64,000 nt of DNA from Rhizobium sullae (GCF_900169785.1 NZ_FWER01000027.1:1-64000); one strand, 5' to 3'; shown: positions 23,428-33,530, counted from the stretch's first letter. The notes: generated from the letters alone by a model not told the origin. A program made the numbers and translations.

Positions 23428-23470
23428 ACCCTGCTCATGGACTATCAGCGGCCCATAGGAGCCTACCTAT
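23423..23470 (-). promoter_or_regulatory. Candidate dual ANTAR hairpins upstream of amiC
   Basis: Minus strand, 5' to 3': ATAGG-TAGGCT-CCTAT (23455-23470), then, 18 bases on, GAGC-AGGGTA-GCTC (23423-23436). Both have six-base loops with G at position 4; only the second has A at position 1. The second shares its 3' arm with the terminator stem, the arrangement used by AmiR/NasT/EutV antitermination. Confidence 0.58.
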
Positions 23471-23577
23471 CCATGATGTCAGTTTGTCAGTCCGGTGACA
23501 ATAGAGCGGCACGCTGAAAAGTTTGCACGGTTTTCGGAACATCCGCGTCGAAACGAAGAGCCGGAGGCGATGCATCG

Positions 23578-24060
23578 TTATCTGTCTGCATCCTCGAGAC
23601 GCATCGCAGCGCCATTCATCGCGATCATCGCGATCATCGCCGTTGGCGTATTGGTGTTGCCCGAGGTGATCGTCGGCATGATCGACGCATCAATCACGCG
23701 CAGACCCGTTACCCTGTGAAGCCGCAGGCGCGCGACGGACAGCGGGTCGTCCGCGTCCCATCTTCTCGATCCCGACCGGATGGAAGGTCGTGGTACCGAT
23801 ATCGCCGGCGGTCTTTGCCAGCGATGCCTCGTCGTCTCCGACGGCTCTGCCCGGAGGAAGCTCTTCCGGCTTATGCGGCGTCAATGCGGGCCGCGCCATC
23901 AGCTTTCGGGTAACGCGGATGGCATCCGCGTCACCCGTCTGTCTTCCGCCGTCGTCAGATACTGTGAGGCGATGACGGACGCTCGTGGATCGTTACCTCG
24001 GGCCGGCATAGATGTTGGTCGTTGGCTTCGCAAAGTAATTACCGCTAGCAGCATTAGAGG
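23578..24060 (-). pseudogene. GMC oxidoreductase C-terminal remnant
   Basis: Pieces of the C-terminal part of a choline-dehydrogenase-type GMC oxidoreductase lie in order but in different frames on the minus strand: RGNDPRASVIASQYLTTAED, then [18 protein letters not shown] with TTTFHPVG, then [20 protein letters not shown] ending [10 protein letters not shown]. At least two frameshifts are needed and the N-terminal FAD part is absent. The stop complement is at 23578-23580. The 5' boundary lies next to tRNA-like copy B (24074). It is clearly dead, and its family is firm. Confidence 0.8.
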
Positions 24061-24073
24061 ATACCGGCGCCGC

Positions 24074-24095
24074 GGTTCGTTTCCTTTCAAGACCA
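24074..24095 (+). repeat. tRNA 3'-end look-alike, copy B
   Basis: GGTTCGTTTCC followed by TTTCAAGACCA. The T-loop-like part has T where A58 is expected. It lies beside the broken end of the GMC pseudogene. See copy A at 13461. Confidence 0.35.
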
Positions 24096-24245
24096 AGAAG
24101 GCTTATCATTCTCCCGAGCACTGAGAAGGCTGTTCGGAACAGATCCAAACTCGACGAAGACAACAGTGCATTCATTGCTTGCAGAAGCATCTTTATCGAT
24201 GTCAGGAGTTGCAACTTCTGGATGCGCTTCGGTCAACGTAGAAAT

Positions 24246-25028
24246 TCAGAAACGATGAATGCGAAGGCCCAGCACTTTCTCCGACAATATGACGACGAAC
24301 AAGGTCAGCACGATTGATACCGTCGACACGGCGGCAGCCTCGGGGGTGAAATTCGTGCGCAGATAGTCGTAGAGCTGGATTGGAAGCGTGGCGGTTCCCA
24401 CGTTCTTCAGCATGAAGGATATGGTGAACGTGTCGAAGGATATGATGAAGGCGAACAGGCATCCGCCAATCACGCCGGGCTTGATCAGCGGCAGCATGAT
24501 ACGGCGAAACCGCGTCAATGGTCGGGCGCCGAGGCTCTTGGCCGCCAGGCTCCAGGACGGTTCGTAGGACTCCATCGCCGCCGAAACGTTGATGAAGACG
24601 AAGGGAAGGGTGATGAGGCAATGGCCGATGACCATCGCCGCGATCGTTCGTGTGCCCATGCCGATCGAGTAGACGAAGAACAACAGCGAGATGGCCGTTA
24701 GCACTTCCGGCAGCAGCAGCGGCAGAAGCATGGCGAGCCGGATGCTTTCCTTCCAGCGTCCGGCATGCTGGACATAGAAGATTGCCGCCATCGTGCCGAT
24801 GATCGAGGAGATCACGGTCGAGACCGCGGCCACCCAGAGCGATGTCTTGATCGCGCTAAGGAAGACCTCATTGTGAAAGAACACGACATACCAGCGAAAT
24901 GAAAGTCCCTGTGGCGGAAATGTCAGGAAGGCGCCGGCATTGAAAGACGCGCCGACGACCACGAGGATCGGCAGCAGCAGAAAAGCGTAGATCATCAGGC
25001 AGTAGCCGGTGAGGAGATGCCTGGACAT
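24246..25028 (-). CDS. ABC transporter permease (PotC-like)
   Basis: A 260-aa inner-membrane permease with about six helices. It has the PotC-type opening FLLLPILVVVGASFNAG, FPPQGLSFRWYVVFFHNE and the EAA motif LAAKSLGARPLTRFRRIMLP. ATG 25028 overlaps the stop of the PotB-like gene. It is the last gene of the operon read from 34988 down and works with the proteins at 25028, 25882 and 27061. Confidence 0.9.
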   Translation of the reverse strand: MSRHLLTGYCLMIYAFLLLPILVVVGASFNAGAFLTFPPQGLSFRWYVVFFHNEVFLSAIKTSLWVAAVSTVISSIIGTMAAIFYVQHAGRWKESIRLAMLLPLLLPEVLTAISLLFFVYSIGMGTRTIAAMVIGHCLITLPFVFINVSAAMESYEPSWSLAAKSLGARPLTRFRRIMLPLIKPGVIGGCLFAFIISFDTFTISFMLKNVGTATLPIQLYDYLRTNFTPEAAAVSTVSIVLTLFVVILSEKVLGLRIHRF

Positions 25029-25885
25029 CAGTTTGCCTTCCATTTCATGCCGGTCAGCCTTGCAAACAGCATCACCATGATCGCGCCGGTCAGAGACAGC
25101 ATCAGCGCCATGGCCGAGCCGAAAGGCCATTGAAACGTGTCGATAAGTGCGTCGACCACGCTGACCGCCATCGTCTTTACGCGCAGGCCGCCGATCAAGG
25201 ACGGCGTGACGTAGGCGCTGAGCGATAGGATAAAGACCAGTATGCAGCCGGCCTGTATGCCTGGCATCGCCAGCGGCAGAACAATTCTTCGAAAGGCGGT
25301 GATGCGTCCGGCTCCGAGCGACCGGGCAGCCGCTTCGATCGACGGATCTATCCCCTGCAGCGCGCTCATAAGCGGAAGGATCATGAAGGGCAGGAAGACA
25401 TGCATCAGGGCAATCACGATCCCAAGGGAGTTATACATCAGGGCAAGGGGGCGATCGATCAGGCCGAGGCTGATCAGAGTGCGGTTTATCATGCCGTTAT
25501 TGCCCAGCAGGATCGTCCAGCCATAGCTGCGGATGACGATGCCCACGAGAAGCGGTGAGAGCACGAGGCCATAGGCCAGGCCACGAAAACGCATCTGGGT
25601 CTTCGCAAGCTGCCATGCGACAGGGAAGCCGAGAACAAGGCAGACAGAAGTGGTGATGAAACCGATCATCAACGTGTTTGCGGTCTGCTCCAAATAAAAG
25701 CTGTCGGCGAAGAGCCTGAGATAGTTCCCCAGGGTGAAGCCAGGCGCAAAGGGCGTCCCGTTCCCCGGATTGCGCAGGCTCATGATCACGATGTTGATGT
25801 ATGGCAATACCAGGAAGACGCCGAGTAGCAGCACAGCCGGGGCTATCAAAACAAAGGGCTTCAGAGATTTCGCTCGAAGGCTCAT
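25028..25885 (-). CDS. ABC transporter permease (PotB-like)
   Basis: A 285-aa inner-membrane permease. The N-terminal helix is FVLIAPAVLLLGVFLVLPYI. The EAA motif is AARSLGAGRITAFRRIVLPLA, followed by PGIQAGCILVFILSLSAYVT. The start overlaps the ATPase stop by four bases (ATGA) and the stop overlaps the PotC-like start, so the three genes are translationally coupled. Confidence 0.9.
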   Translation of the reverse strand: MSLRAKSLKPFVLIAPAVLLLGVFLVLPYINIVIMSLRNPGNGTPFAPGFTLGNYLRLFADSFYLEQTANTLMIGFITTSVCLVLGFPVAWQLAKTQMRFRGLAYGLVLSPLLVGIVIRSYGWTILLGNNGMINRTLISLGLIDRPLALMYNSLGIVIALMHVFLPFMILPLMSALQGIDPSIEAAARSLGAGRITAFRRIVLPLAMPGIQAGCILVFILSLSAYVTPSLIGGLRVKTMAVSVVDALIDTFQWPFGSAMALMLSLTGAIMVMLFARLTGMKWKAN

Positions 25886-26946
25886 GCGGCAGCTCCGAGC
25901 GCCCAGAAGCGATCGCCATCGACCTTGATGGTGACACGGTCGCCCGTAGAGAAGCGGTTGCGGGGAAAGGTCTGAACGCTGATCGTGTCGCCGCCGGCGA
26001 GTGCCAGCCGATAGTCGATCAGGCTGCCCGAATAGTAGCTCGCAGTGATGGTGGCCGTGGCGCCTGCCTGCCCGGCGCTTTCCGGAAACAGCTCGACGGC
26101 CTCGGGCCGCAGCACCAGCGTCACGGCTCCATCGGGCGACCGGGGCATATTGCCGATCCTGACCGTGCCGAGCGCGGTATCGATGACCGAAACACCGTTC
26201 GCTTCGGTGCATAGCAGCCGACCGGACAGAATGTTGACCTGCCCCACGAACTGCGCGACTTCCAGGCTCGCCGGCCGATCATAGATATCGGCTGGCGCGC
26301 CATACTGGGCGATCTGCCCACCAAACATGACGACGACACGATCCGACATGGTCATTGCCTCGGCCTGATCGTGGGTCACGTAAACGGTGGTGATGCCAAC
26401 ACGCTTCTGAAGATCGCGGATGAAGACGCGCATCTCCTCGCGCAGCTTGGCGTCGAGGTTGGCAAGCGGCTCGTCGAGAAGGAGAATTCGGGGCTCGATC
26501 ACCAGCGCTCGAGCAAGGGCGACGCGTTGTTGCTGTCCACCGGAAAGCTGGCGCGGATAGCGATCCGCATATCCGGAGAGCTGCACCATATCCAGCACAC
26601 GGGCCGTGCGCTCGGCGATCTCGCGTTTCGGTCTGCGACGCATCTCCAGTCCGAACGCCAGGTTTTGAGCAACGGTCATATGCGGGAACAGGGCGTAGTT
26701 CTGGAAGACCATGCCGATGTCGCGTTTTTCGGCAGGCACATGCACGACGTCCTGCCCATCGAAACGGATCGCGCCTGATGTAGCGTCCTCAAAACCGGCT
26801 ATCATTTTCAGCGTGGTTGTCTTACCGCAGCCGGAAGGGCCAAGAAGGGAGATAAACTCCCCCTTCGCGATTTTCACGGAAATGCCGTTTACCGCAAGAG
26901 ATGCCCCATAGTGCTTGCTCAGCGCTTCGATGCTCACCTCTGTCAT
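25882..26946 (-). CDS. ABC transporter ATP-binding protein (PotA-like)
   Basis: A 354-aa ATPase. Walker [11 protein letters not shown]-loop [12 protein letters not shown], signature [15 protein letters not shown], Walker B ILLLDEP, D-loop LANLD and switch [10 protein letters not shown] are intact. A TOBE-type C-terminal domain spans about 240-350 ([11 protein letters not shown]). ATG 26946 is used; the frame extends to 27018 without a better start. It follows the binding-protein gene after 114 bases. Confidence 0.92.
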   Translation of the reverse strand: MTEVSIEALSKHYGASLAVNGISVKIAKGEFISLLGPSGCGKTTTLKMIAGFEDATSGAIRFDGQDVVHVPAEKRDIGMVFQNYALFPHMTVAQNLAFGLEMRRRPKREIAERTARVLDMVQLSGYADRYPRQLSGGQQQRVALARALVIEPRILLLDEPLANLDAKLREEMRVFIRDLQKRVGITTVYVTHDQAEAMTMSDRVVVMFGGQIAQYGAPADIYDRPASLEVAQFVGQVNILSGRLLCTEANGVSVIDTALGTVRIGNMPRSPDGAVTLVLRPEAVELFPESAGQAGATATITASYYSGSLIDYRLALAGGDTISVQTFPRNRFSTGDRVTIKVDGDRFWALGAAA

Positions 26947-27060
26947 GATCGATCTTCCAAATTCTGTCGGCGGCGATCGCGTCCATGCCACCATGCCGGG
27001 AAAAGAGCCGGACCGCATGATGGCGGGCCGGCATATAGCGAGGGGATGATCAAGGCGCGC

Positions 27061-28098
27061 CTAGCGCATGACCTTTGCCCAGGTCTCCGAGAATTCGGCC
27101 TGCTTTTGGTTCATGAAATTCCAATCCCATGTCAGGATCTTGTCCATTGCCTCGCCCGAGATCGGCACATCCTTTTGCAGGTCGGCCGGGACCACCACCT
27201 TGGAATTGGTGGGTGAAACGAAAAACTGCTTCATGAGCGGTATCTGCCCCTCCGGGGAGAGCAGGAAGCCGGCATATTGATAGGCGAGTTCCTTTTCCGG
27301 GGCGTGGGCAAGAATATTCAGCGTCTGGTCGAACATCAGCATGCCCTCTTCGGGAACGACGACATCGATCGGCAGCCCCTGGGATCGCAAGCGCGCCACC
27401 TCGCCGAAGTCAAAGGGCGCAACCACGAATTCGCCCGCTGCAATGCCCGTCGACAGATTGAAATCCGCCTGTATGACCGGGCCGAGCTTTTCCAGCGCCT
27501 TGAAGCCGGCATCGATGTCATATTGATCCTTGCCGAAGATCTTCGATGCCAGCATCAGCTCCATCTTGCCGGCTGTATTGGCGAAGTTGTAGAGGCCGAT
27601 GCGCCCCTTGAATTCCGGATTCTCCCAAAGGTCCTTCCACCCCTTTGGCGGGGTTTTGACCATATCGGTGCGGTAGGCGATGCCGATCGGCGAGACCATC
27701 GCCACGGCGCCCCAACCATCCGTCTTCTTCGCAAGAGGGTAGAGATCGTTGTAGTGCGACAGTTTCGTCAAATCGAGCTTCTCGAAGAACCCTTCCTTGC
27801 GCAGGCTGGAGGCGAAGGCCTCGTTGGTCATCAGGATCGAATAGGGCGGGTTTTCAGCGCCCGCCGCCCGCAGGTTGGCACTCCAGACACGACCGTTGCC
27901 GGCATCGAGTGTCACCGCGGCACCGCTCTTTGCCGTAAATGCCGGTGCGAGCGTCGAGCGCCAGAACTGTTCCCAGGCGCCGCCGAGCGTTGGCACCACA
28001 AGCGTCTTATTTTGCGCGCGCGCAGGAAGGCTGATCATGCTTGCTGCGGCAAGGCCGCCCATTCCGGCAAGAAGCTGCCGCCTGTTCATGTTCATCAT
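27061..28098 (-). CDS. Tat-exported solute-binding protein of a Pot-type ABC transporter
   Basis: A 345-aa binding protein. The N-terminus MMNMNRRQLLAGMGGLAAAS carries a twin-arginine motif and ends at PARAQ. The mature protein begins KTLVVPTLGGAWEQFWRSTL. AGGGGAACCGAG precedes the ATG at 28098. It belongs to the PotD/Fe(III)-binding superfamily, which also binds amino acids, opines and carboxylates. With the neighbouring oxidative enzymes the ligand is probably a hydroxy- or keto-acid or its conjugate; this is inference. Confidence 0.9.
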   Translation of the reverse strand: MMNMNRRQLLAGMGGLAAASMISLPARAQNKTLVVPTLGGAWEQFWRSTLAPAFTAKSGAAVTLDAGNGRVWSANLRAAGAENPPYSILMTNEAFASSLRKEGFFEKLDLTKLSHYNDLYPLAKKTDGWGAVAMVSPIGIAYRTDMVKTPPKGWKDLWENPEFKGRIGLYNFANTAGKMELMLASKIFGKDQYDIDAGFKALEKLGPVIQADFNLSTGIAAGEFVVAPFDFGEVARLRSQGLPIDVVVPEEGMLMFDQTLNILAHAPEKELAYQYAGFLLSPEGQIPLMKQFFVSPTNSKVVVPADLQKDVPISGEAMDKILTWDWNFMNQKQAEFSETWAKVMR

Positions 28099-28158
28099 CT
28101 CGGTTCCCCTTGTCATGGCTGCGTGTCGGTGGCTGCTGCGCGCTAGGTCTGCTTGCGC

Positions 28159-29124
28159 TCAGGACTTGCTGAAGGCCTGACTTGTCTTCAGCGCGATATA
28201 GTCTCCGTAGGTAATCGGCGTGTATTTCGCCGGCGCCTTTGCCGCAAAGGGCGGCAGGCATTCGATGAGCGTCTCTTTCGACGGATTGACAAAGAAGGGA
28301 ATGGATTGACGCCGTGTCATTCCCTTGAAGTTGCCGGGCGGATTGGCAACCCGATGCGGCGTCGACAGCCATTCGTCATTGGTCCAGCGCATGAAGGCAT
28401 CGGCAATATTGACGACATAGGCGCCTTCGACATTCGGCGCATCCAGCCATTCGCCATCGCGCCTGCGGACCTGAAGCCCTCCTGGAGATGCTTCCGAGCG
28501 CAGAATGGTCATGAAGCCGTAATCGGTATGGACGCCAGCACGCAACTGTCCGGGCAGCGGGCTTTCCTGTTGTTCCGGATAGTTGATGACACGGAGTGCT
28601 GAAAGGTGGTCGGCAAACGCCGGCTCGAAGTAGTCGGGCGCAAGCCCGATCGCCTGGCAGAATGCGCGCCGCAGATGCCCGGCGAGCATCTCCATCTCGG
28701 CAAAATAGGCGTTGAAGGCCGCATGCAATCCTTGTGGAACCGTGGGCCAGACATCACCCGGAAGGCGCGGCCCGAAATTCAGGCTTTCCTTGTAGTCACC
28801 CGGCGTCTTGATCCCAAGCGTGGCGCTCAGCGCCTCGTCCGCGATGGGGGAGAAGGCGACACCCCCCTTTAGCGAAGTTCCCCGGCCTTGTTGCTTCTTC
28901 CAGTCCTGCGGTTCGTCGAAGAAATCTCGGGCAAGATTGTAAAGCTGTGCGGTCGCCTCGGTGGAGACGCCATGTCCGGTGATCAGGAAGAAGCCGGTTT
29001 CGCGGCAGGCGGCTTCGATCGCCTTGACGACGGCATCGCTACCGGCGGTCTGATGGATGAAAGGCGAGATATCTATGACCGGAATGCTGTCCATATCCTG
29101 CCTTGAGGATGGGGCCATCTGCAT
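28159..29124 (-). CDS. 2-oxoglutarate/Fe(II)-type oxygenase (isopenicillin-N-synthase-like)
   Basis: A 321-aa cytoplasmic oxygenase. The N-terminal DIOX_N region has IPVIDISPFIHQ and GFFLITGHGVS. The double-stranded beta-helix core carries the iron ligands His199-x-Asp201 (GVHTDYGFMT) and His257 (STPHRVANPP), and Arg272-x-Ser274 (RRQSIPFF) for 2-oxoglutarate. AAGGATC precedes the ATG at 29124. It lies between the binding protein and the enoyl-CoA hydratase, so it may hydroxylate or demethylate the pathway substrate. Related bacterial proteins are often uncharacterised. Confidence 0.88.
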   Translation of the reverse strand: MQMAPSSRQDMDSIPVIDISPFIHQTAGSDAVVKAIEAACRETGFFLITGHGVSTEATAQLYNLARDFFDEPQDWKKQQGRGTSLKGGVAFSPIADEALSATLGIKTPGDYKESLNFGPRLPGDVWPTVPQGLHAAFNAYFAEMEMLAGHLRRAFCQAIGLAPDYFEPAFADHLSALRVINYPEQQESPLPGQLRAGVHTDYGFMTILRSEASPGGLQVRRRDGEWLDAPNVEGAYVVNIADAFMRWTNDEWLSTPHRVANPPGNFKGMTRRQSIPFFVNPSKETLIECLPPFAAKAPAKYTPITYGDYIALKTSQAFSKS

Positions 29125-29199
29125 TGTCTGATCCTTTCCGGAGTGAACACAGCCATGTTGTCGTGGCGCTTCGACGCCACACCTGCGTGGGAGATGATG

Positions 29200-30021
29200 T
29201 CAGTCGAGCCCCTTGAAGGGTGCGTCGCGAAATTCGAGGTATTCCTTCAGCGACATCTTCTGAAGATTGCGCATCCATTCCTGCCCGTCCTTGCTGACAT
29301 GGAGGGCGGCAATAGCGTGCACGTTGTAGTCGAAGGATGTCATCAGGCCGGCGGCGATCTGCTGGTTGTTGATGGAGGACTTGGCGAACTTGATGGCCGG
29401 AACCGGCATGCGCGCCAGTTTGCGTGCGAGGTTCTCGGTCTTTTGCTTGAGCTGATCGGCGGGCACGATCTTGTTGATCAGATGCATGCGCAGGGCCTCT
29501 TCAGCATCCACCAGATCACCGGTATACATCAGCCAACGGACGTCGCGGGTGGCCAGCAGCCACGGCATGAACAGGGCAGGCGGACCGGAATTGTGCCGGA
29601 CTTCCGGCTCGCCAAACTTGGCGTTGTCGGCGGCGATCGCAAGATCGCATGACATGACGAGTTCGAGCGCCCCGGCAAGCGCATAGCCGTTCACCGAGGC
29701 GATGACGGGAATTGGAGCTTTCCAGATATTCAGAAGCGCCTGGGCATTTTCCGACATGTCGGCATGCCAGTCCTCGATACTGACGTCATAGTCTGCGCCT
29801 TGCAGGTCATAGCCGGCCGAAAACGCGCGACCGGCACCCGTAATCACCAGCGCGTTGACGTCCTTGTCGGCGACGGCAAGCGCAACGGCGCGGTCGATCT
29901 CGCGCACTGTCGTCTTGTTCATCGCATTGAGCTTGTCCGGCCGATTGATGGTGATCGTCGCGAACTTGTCCTGTTCGTCCTTGTCGTAGAGAATGGTTTC
30001 GAAGCTCTCGGCCATGCTCAT
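29200..30021 (-). CDS. Enoyl-CoA hydratase/isomerase family protein
   Basis: A 273-aa crotonase-fold enzyme acting on CoA thioesters. The oxyanion-hole segments GRAFSAGYDLQG and NGYALAGALELVMSCDLAIA are present. One of the usual catalytic Glu positions falls in GALELV; the second region reads FGEPEVRHNSGPP. Its start overlaps the stop of the ferredoxin oxidoreductase gene (ATGA), so its substrate is probably the acyl-CoA produced by that enzyme. Hydratase and isomerase activities cannot be told apart here. Confidence 0.9.
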   Translation of the reverse strand: MSMAESFETILYDKDEQDKFATITINRPDKLNAMNKTTVREIDRAVALAVADKDVNALVITGAGRAFSAGYDLQGADYDVSIEDWHADMSENAQALLNIWKAPIPVIASVNGYALAGALELVMSCDLAIAADNAKFGEPEVRHNSGPPALFMPWLLATRDVRWLMYTGDLVDAEEALRMHLINKIVPADQLKQKTENLARKLARMPVPAIKFAKSSINNQQIAAGLMTSFDYNVHAIAALHVSKDGQEWMRNLQKMSLKEYLEFRDAPFKGLD

Positions 30022-33000
30022 ATGCTTTTCCTCTTTACGCTGGGGTCAGCCGGTTCCGATGCAGTGCTCGATGCCTGCATTAGCAGGGCCGCCTTGTTCT
30101 TCTCGAAACGTTCTATCGATGCTGATTTGACGGGACCAAACCCCCTGATCTGATCGGGGAGTTGGGCGAGCGCGATGGCGCGCTGCTGGTTTTCCGGGGA
30201 CAGGTTTGCTGAGAGGTCCGTGATCAATGCCGTGTAATCGGCGATCAGTTTGCGCTCGATGCGACGCTCGTGCGTATAGCCGAACGGATCAAGCGGCGTG
30301 CCGCGAAGGACACGCATTTTCTCCAGCACGGAGAATGCCGGCGAAATGAGCTTGCGGCCGATCGCAATCTTTGCAGGGTTGCCGGTGCGCTTGTCGATCT
30401 TTCGGGAAAAGAGCGGCGGCGCGAGATGGTGCTTGATCTCAAAATCACCTTCGAACTGCGCGGTGATCTTGTCCTTGAAGCTCCGGTCGTTGTGGAGACG
30501 GGCCACTTCATATTCGTCCTTATAGGCCATCAGCTTGAAGGCATTGCGCGCGACGGCTTCGGAAAAATCCTCTCCGAGCTTCAGTCGGGCCTCGGCATTG
30601 CGGGCAGTCGTCACCAGCTTGCGGTATTTGTCGGCATAGGCGGTGCTCTGATAGCGCGTCAGGAACTCGATGCGCTTGGCGACGAGGTCGTCCAGCGTCT
30701 GCTTGGCAGGCACCTCGTCCAGGTCGATTGCGGCGGCTTGTTTGACAGCTTCCGGATCGACCACCGAGCGACGGCCCCAGCCAAAGGCTGCGCGGTTCAT
30801 CGCAATGCCTGTGCCGTTGAGGTCGATTGCCGCATCGATTGCCTCGAGGCTGATTGGGACAAGTCCGCGCTGCCAGGCGTGGCCAAGCAGGAACATGTTG
30901 GCCGCGATCGCGTCACCCATCAGGGCCGCTCCCAGTTTCGTCGCTGCGATAAGGCTAATGGCGTTGTCGCCAGCCGCTTTGCGCAACGCCTTCAACGTCG
31001 CTTCCTGACGAAAATCGATCGCGGTGTTCTGCACAAATGAGGCGGTCGGCGCGAAATGATCGTCGAGAACGGCCTTGGTGCGGCCGGTAGCGAAGGTGGA
31101 CAGGGCGTTCTGCGCCGCGGACACGACGATATCGAAGCCGAGGACCAGATCGCTTTCCCCCGGTCCGATGCGTACGGAGGTGATCTGCTCTCGCGTCCTT
31201 GCGACCCGCAGATGCGAGATGACGGCCCCATTCTTCTGGGCAAGGCCGGTCTGGTCGAGTGTCTGCACGGCAAGGCCGTCGATGTGCGCGGCCATCGACA
31301 TTATGGCGCTGACGGTGATGACGCCCGTCCCGCCGATGCCGGCGAGCAACATGTTGTAGGATCGGTCGGTGATCGGTGGGATGGTCGGAAGGGGGAGGTC
31401 GTCGAAGCTTGCCTTGCTTGCTTTTGCGTCTGGCTTGCGGATGGTCCCGCCCTCGACGGTGACGAAGCTCGGACAGAAGCCTTTTACGCAGGAAAGATCG
31501 GTGTTGCAGCTCGACTGGTTGATCCGCCGCTTGCGGCCGAACTCCGTTTCCTGCGGTTCGATGGAGATGCAATTGGAAACCGCGGAGCAGTCGCCGCAGC
31601 CCTCGCAGACGAGTTCGTTGATGAAGGCGCGCTTGTCGGAGACAGTCAAAGCGCCTCGCTTGCGCCGGCGCCGTTTTTCGGCAGCGCAAACCTGATCGTA
31701 GACGAGGACGGTAACGCCCGGCACCTCACGCAGTTCGCGTTGCACCGCATCCAGTTCGTCACGGTGGTTGATGGTAACGCCGCGCGGCAGATTGCCTTGC
31801 CAACCCTCGGGGCGCTCGGCGACCACCGCGACCCGGGCGGCTCCTTCGGCCAGCATCTGCCCGACAATGCCGGGAACGGAGACGTCGCCGTCATGCTTTT
31901 GGCCGCCGGTCATGGCAACCGCGTCGTTGTAGAGGATCTTATAGGTGGCGTTGACCTTGGCGGCAATTGCGGCGCGGATCGCAAGCAGCCCGGAGTGGAA
32001 ATAGGTGCCGTCGCCCATGTTGACGAAGATATGCTTCTCGTCGGTGAACTGGGAAAGGCCGATCCACGAGCCGCCTTCGCCGCCCATCTGGGTGAAGGTC
32101 GAGGTATTCCGCTCTTCCAACCCGATCACCATCATATGACAGCCGATGCCGGTCGACGCGCGGCTTCCCGCCGGCAGTCGGGTGGAAATACTGTGCGGAC
32201 AGCCTGAGCAGAAATAGGGATCGCGCTTCAGTGCCGGCGTTTCCGCAGCAGTTGCTGCGAGGAGTGTCTCGATATCGCGCGATCGGGCCTGCAGATCGGT
32301 CTGATACTCACCGAGGACCGAGATAATCGCCTTCGCGACGGCAACGGCGTTGAGCTCGCCGGCCGCAGCCAAGAGCGGTCTGCCATTCGCGCCGAATTTT
32401 CCATAGACTCTCGGGCGCCGGTCGGAGGCCATGTTGAAAAGCTGAGCCTTGATCTGGTCTTCGACGACCGCGCGCTTTTCCTCGACCACCAACAAGGTTT
32501 CGACGCCGGATGCGAAGCGTTGAAGGCCCTCCGGTTCGATCGGCCAGACCATGCCGATCTTGTAAAGCCGGATGCCGAGTTCGCCGGCCCGGCGCTCGTC
32601 GATGCCAAGGCTTGCCAGTGCTCCCATGAGGTCGAGCCACGATTTCCCGGTCGCAACGATGCCGAGCCTCGCCCTGCCGGCAGTGCTGCCCCAGCTCGTT
32701 TTGTCGATGCTGTTTTGACGGGCGAAAGTGTGTATCGCCTCCATCTTGTTTTCCAGCCGCCGCTCCATCGCATGTGGGCCATCCGGCCATCGCAATGAGA
32801 GGTCGCCATGACCATCGGGATAGACGATGGCGGGCCGATCGGGATCGAGCTCGACCGTTGCGGTGCACTCGACGATTTCCGTCTGGCATTTGAAACCGAC
32901 CCAGGCGCCGGAATAGCGGCTGAGTGCCCAGCCAAGCAATCCATAGTCGATATATTCCCCAACGCCAGCCGGCGACAGCAACGGCACCATTGCGGAGATC

Positions 33001-33530
33001 AGATTGTGCTCGCTCTGGTGCGGCAGGGTCGACGAAACGGCACCGTGATCGTCTCCGACGAGCAGCAGAACGCCGCCATTCGGATTGGTGCCGACGGCGT
33101 TGGCGTGGCGGATCACGTCCATGCTGCGATCAACGCCAGGTCCCTTGCCGTACCACATGGCGAAGACGCCATCATATCGGGCGCCGGGAAACATCGCTGT
33201 CTGCTGCGTGCCCCAGACAGCGGTGGCGGCCATGTCTTCATTGAGGCCGGGCTGGAAGCGGATGTGATGGTCGTCGAGATATTTCTTCGCGCGCGCCATT
33301 TCGCGGTCGAAGTTGGCAAGTGGCGAGCCGCGATATCCGGAGACATAGCCGGCGGTATTCAGGCCGCGCGCGCGGTCACGCTGACGCTGGATCGTCGGCA
33401 GGCGAACGAGCGCCTGCGTGCCGGAAACGAGGATGCTTCCTCGATCGAGCGTGTAGCGGTCATCAAGGCTGAGTGTCGTCGCGGCAGAGGCTGGGGGCCG
33501 ATCTTCGGGGGCGACGGGGAGGGTGGACAT
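30018..33530 (-). CDS. Fused indolepyruvate ferredoxin oxidoreductase
   Basis: A 1170-aa single-chain 2-oxoacid oxidoreductase that converts a 2-oxoacid, CoA and ferredoxin to acyl-CoA, CO2 and reduced ferredoxin. The N-terminal part (about 30-430) has the pyrimidine-binding domain start GTQALVRLPTIQRQRD. Next comes the TPP-binding domain (GCPHS, GIGCHMMVIG, MGDGTYFHSG). A Cys-rich iron-sulfur insert follows (CEGCGDCSAVSNC and CNTDLSCVKGFC), and a gamma-type domain (ENMLLAGIGGTGV-like NMLLAGIGGTGVITVS) completes the chain. Substrates of the family are aromatic or branched 2-oxoacids. It is adjacent to a 2-hydroxyacid dehydrogenase that could make its substrate. Confidence 0.93.
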   Translation of the reverse strand: MSTLPVAPEDRPPASAATTLSLDDRYTLDRGSILVSGTQALVRLPTIQRQRDRARGLNTAGYVSGYRGSPLANFDREMARAKKYLDDHHIRFQPGLNEDMAATAVWGTQQTAMFPGARYDGVFAMWYGKGPGVDRSMDVIRHANAVGTNPNGGVLLLVGDDHGAVSSTLPHQSEHNLISAMVPLLSPAGVGEYIDYGLLGWALSRYSGAWVGFKCQTEIVECTATVELDPDRPAIVYPDGHGDLSLRWPDGPHAMERRLENKMEAIHTFARQNSIDKTSWGSTAGRARLGIVATGKSWLDLMGALASLGIDERRAGELGIRLYKIGMVWPIEPEGLQRFASGVETLLVVEEKRAVVEDQIKAQLFNMASDRRPRVYGKFGANGRPLLAAAGELNAVAVAKAIISVLGEYQTDLQARSRDIETLLAATAAETPALKRDPYFCSGCPHSISTRLPAGSRASTGIGCHMMVIGLEERNTSTFTQMGGEGGSWIGLSQFTDEKHIFVNMGDGTYFHSGLLAIRAAIAAKVNATYKILYNDAVAMTGGQKHDGDVSVPGIVGQMLAEGAARVAVVAERPEGWQGNLPRGVTINHRDELDAVQRELREVPGVTVLVYDQVCAAEKRRRRKRGALTVSDKRAFINELVCEGCGDCSAVSNCISIEPQETEFGRKRRINQSSCNTDLSCVKGFCPSFVTVEGGTIRKPDAKASKASFDDLPLPTIPPITDRSYNMLLAGIGGTGVITVSAIMSMAAHIDGLAVQTLDQTGLAQKNGAVISHLRVARTREQITSVRIGPGESDLVLGFDIVVSAAQNALSTFATGRTKAVLDDHFAPTASFVQNTAIDFRQEATLKALRKAAGDNAISLIAATKLGAALMGDAIAANMFLLGHAWQRGLVPISLEAIDAAIDLNGTGIAMNRAAFGWGRRSVVDPEAVKQAAAIDLDEVPAKQTLDDLVAKRIEFLTRYQSTAYADKYRKLVTTARNAEARLKLGEDFSEAVARNAFKLMAYKDEYEVARLHNDRSFKDKITAQFEGDFEIKHHLAPPLFSRKIDKRTGNPAKIAIGRKLISPAFSVLEKMRVLRGTPLDPFGYTHERRIERKLIADYTALITDLSANLSPENQQRAIALAQLPDQIRGFGPVKSASIERFEKNKAALLMQASSTASEPADPSVKRKSI

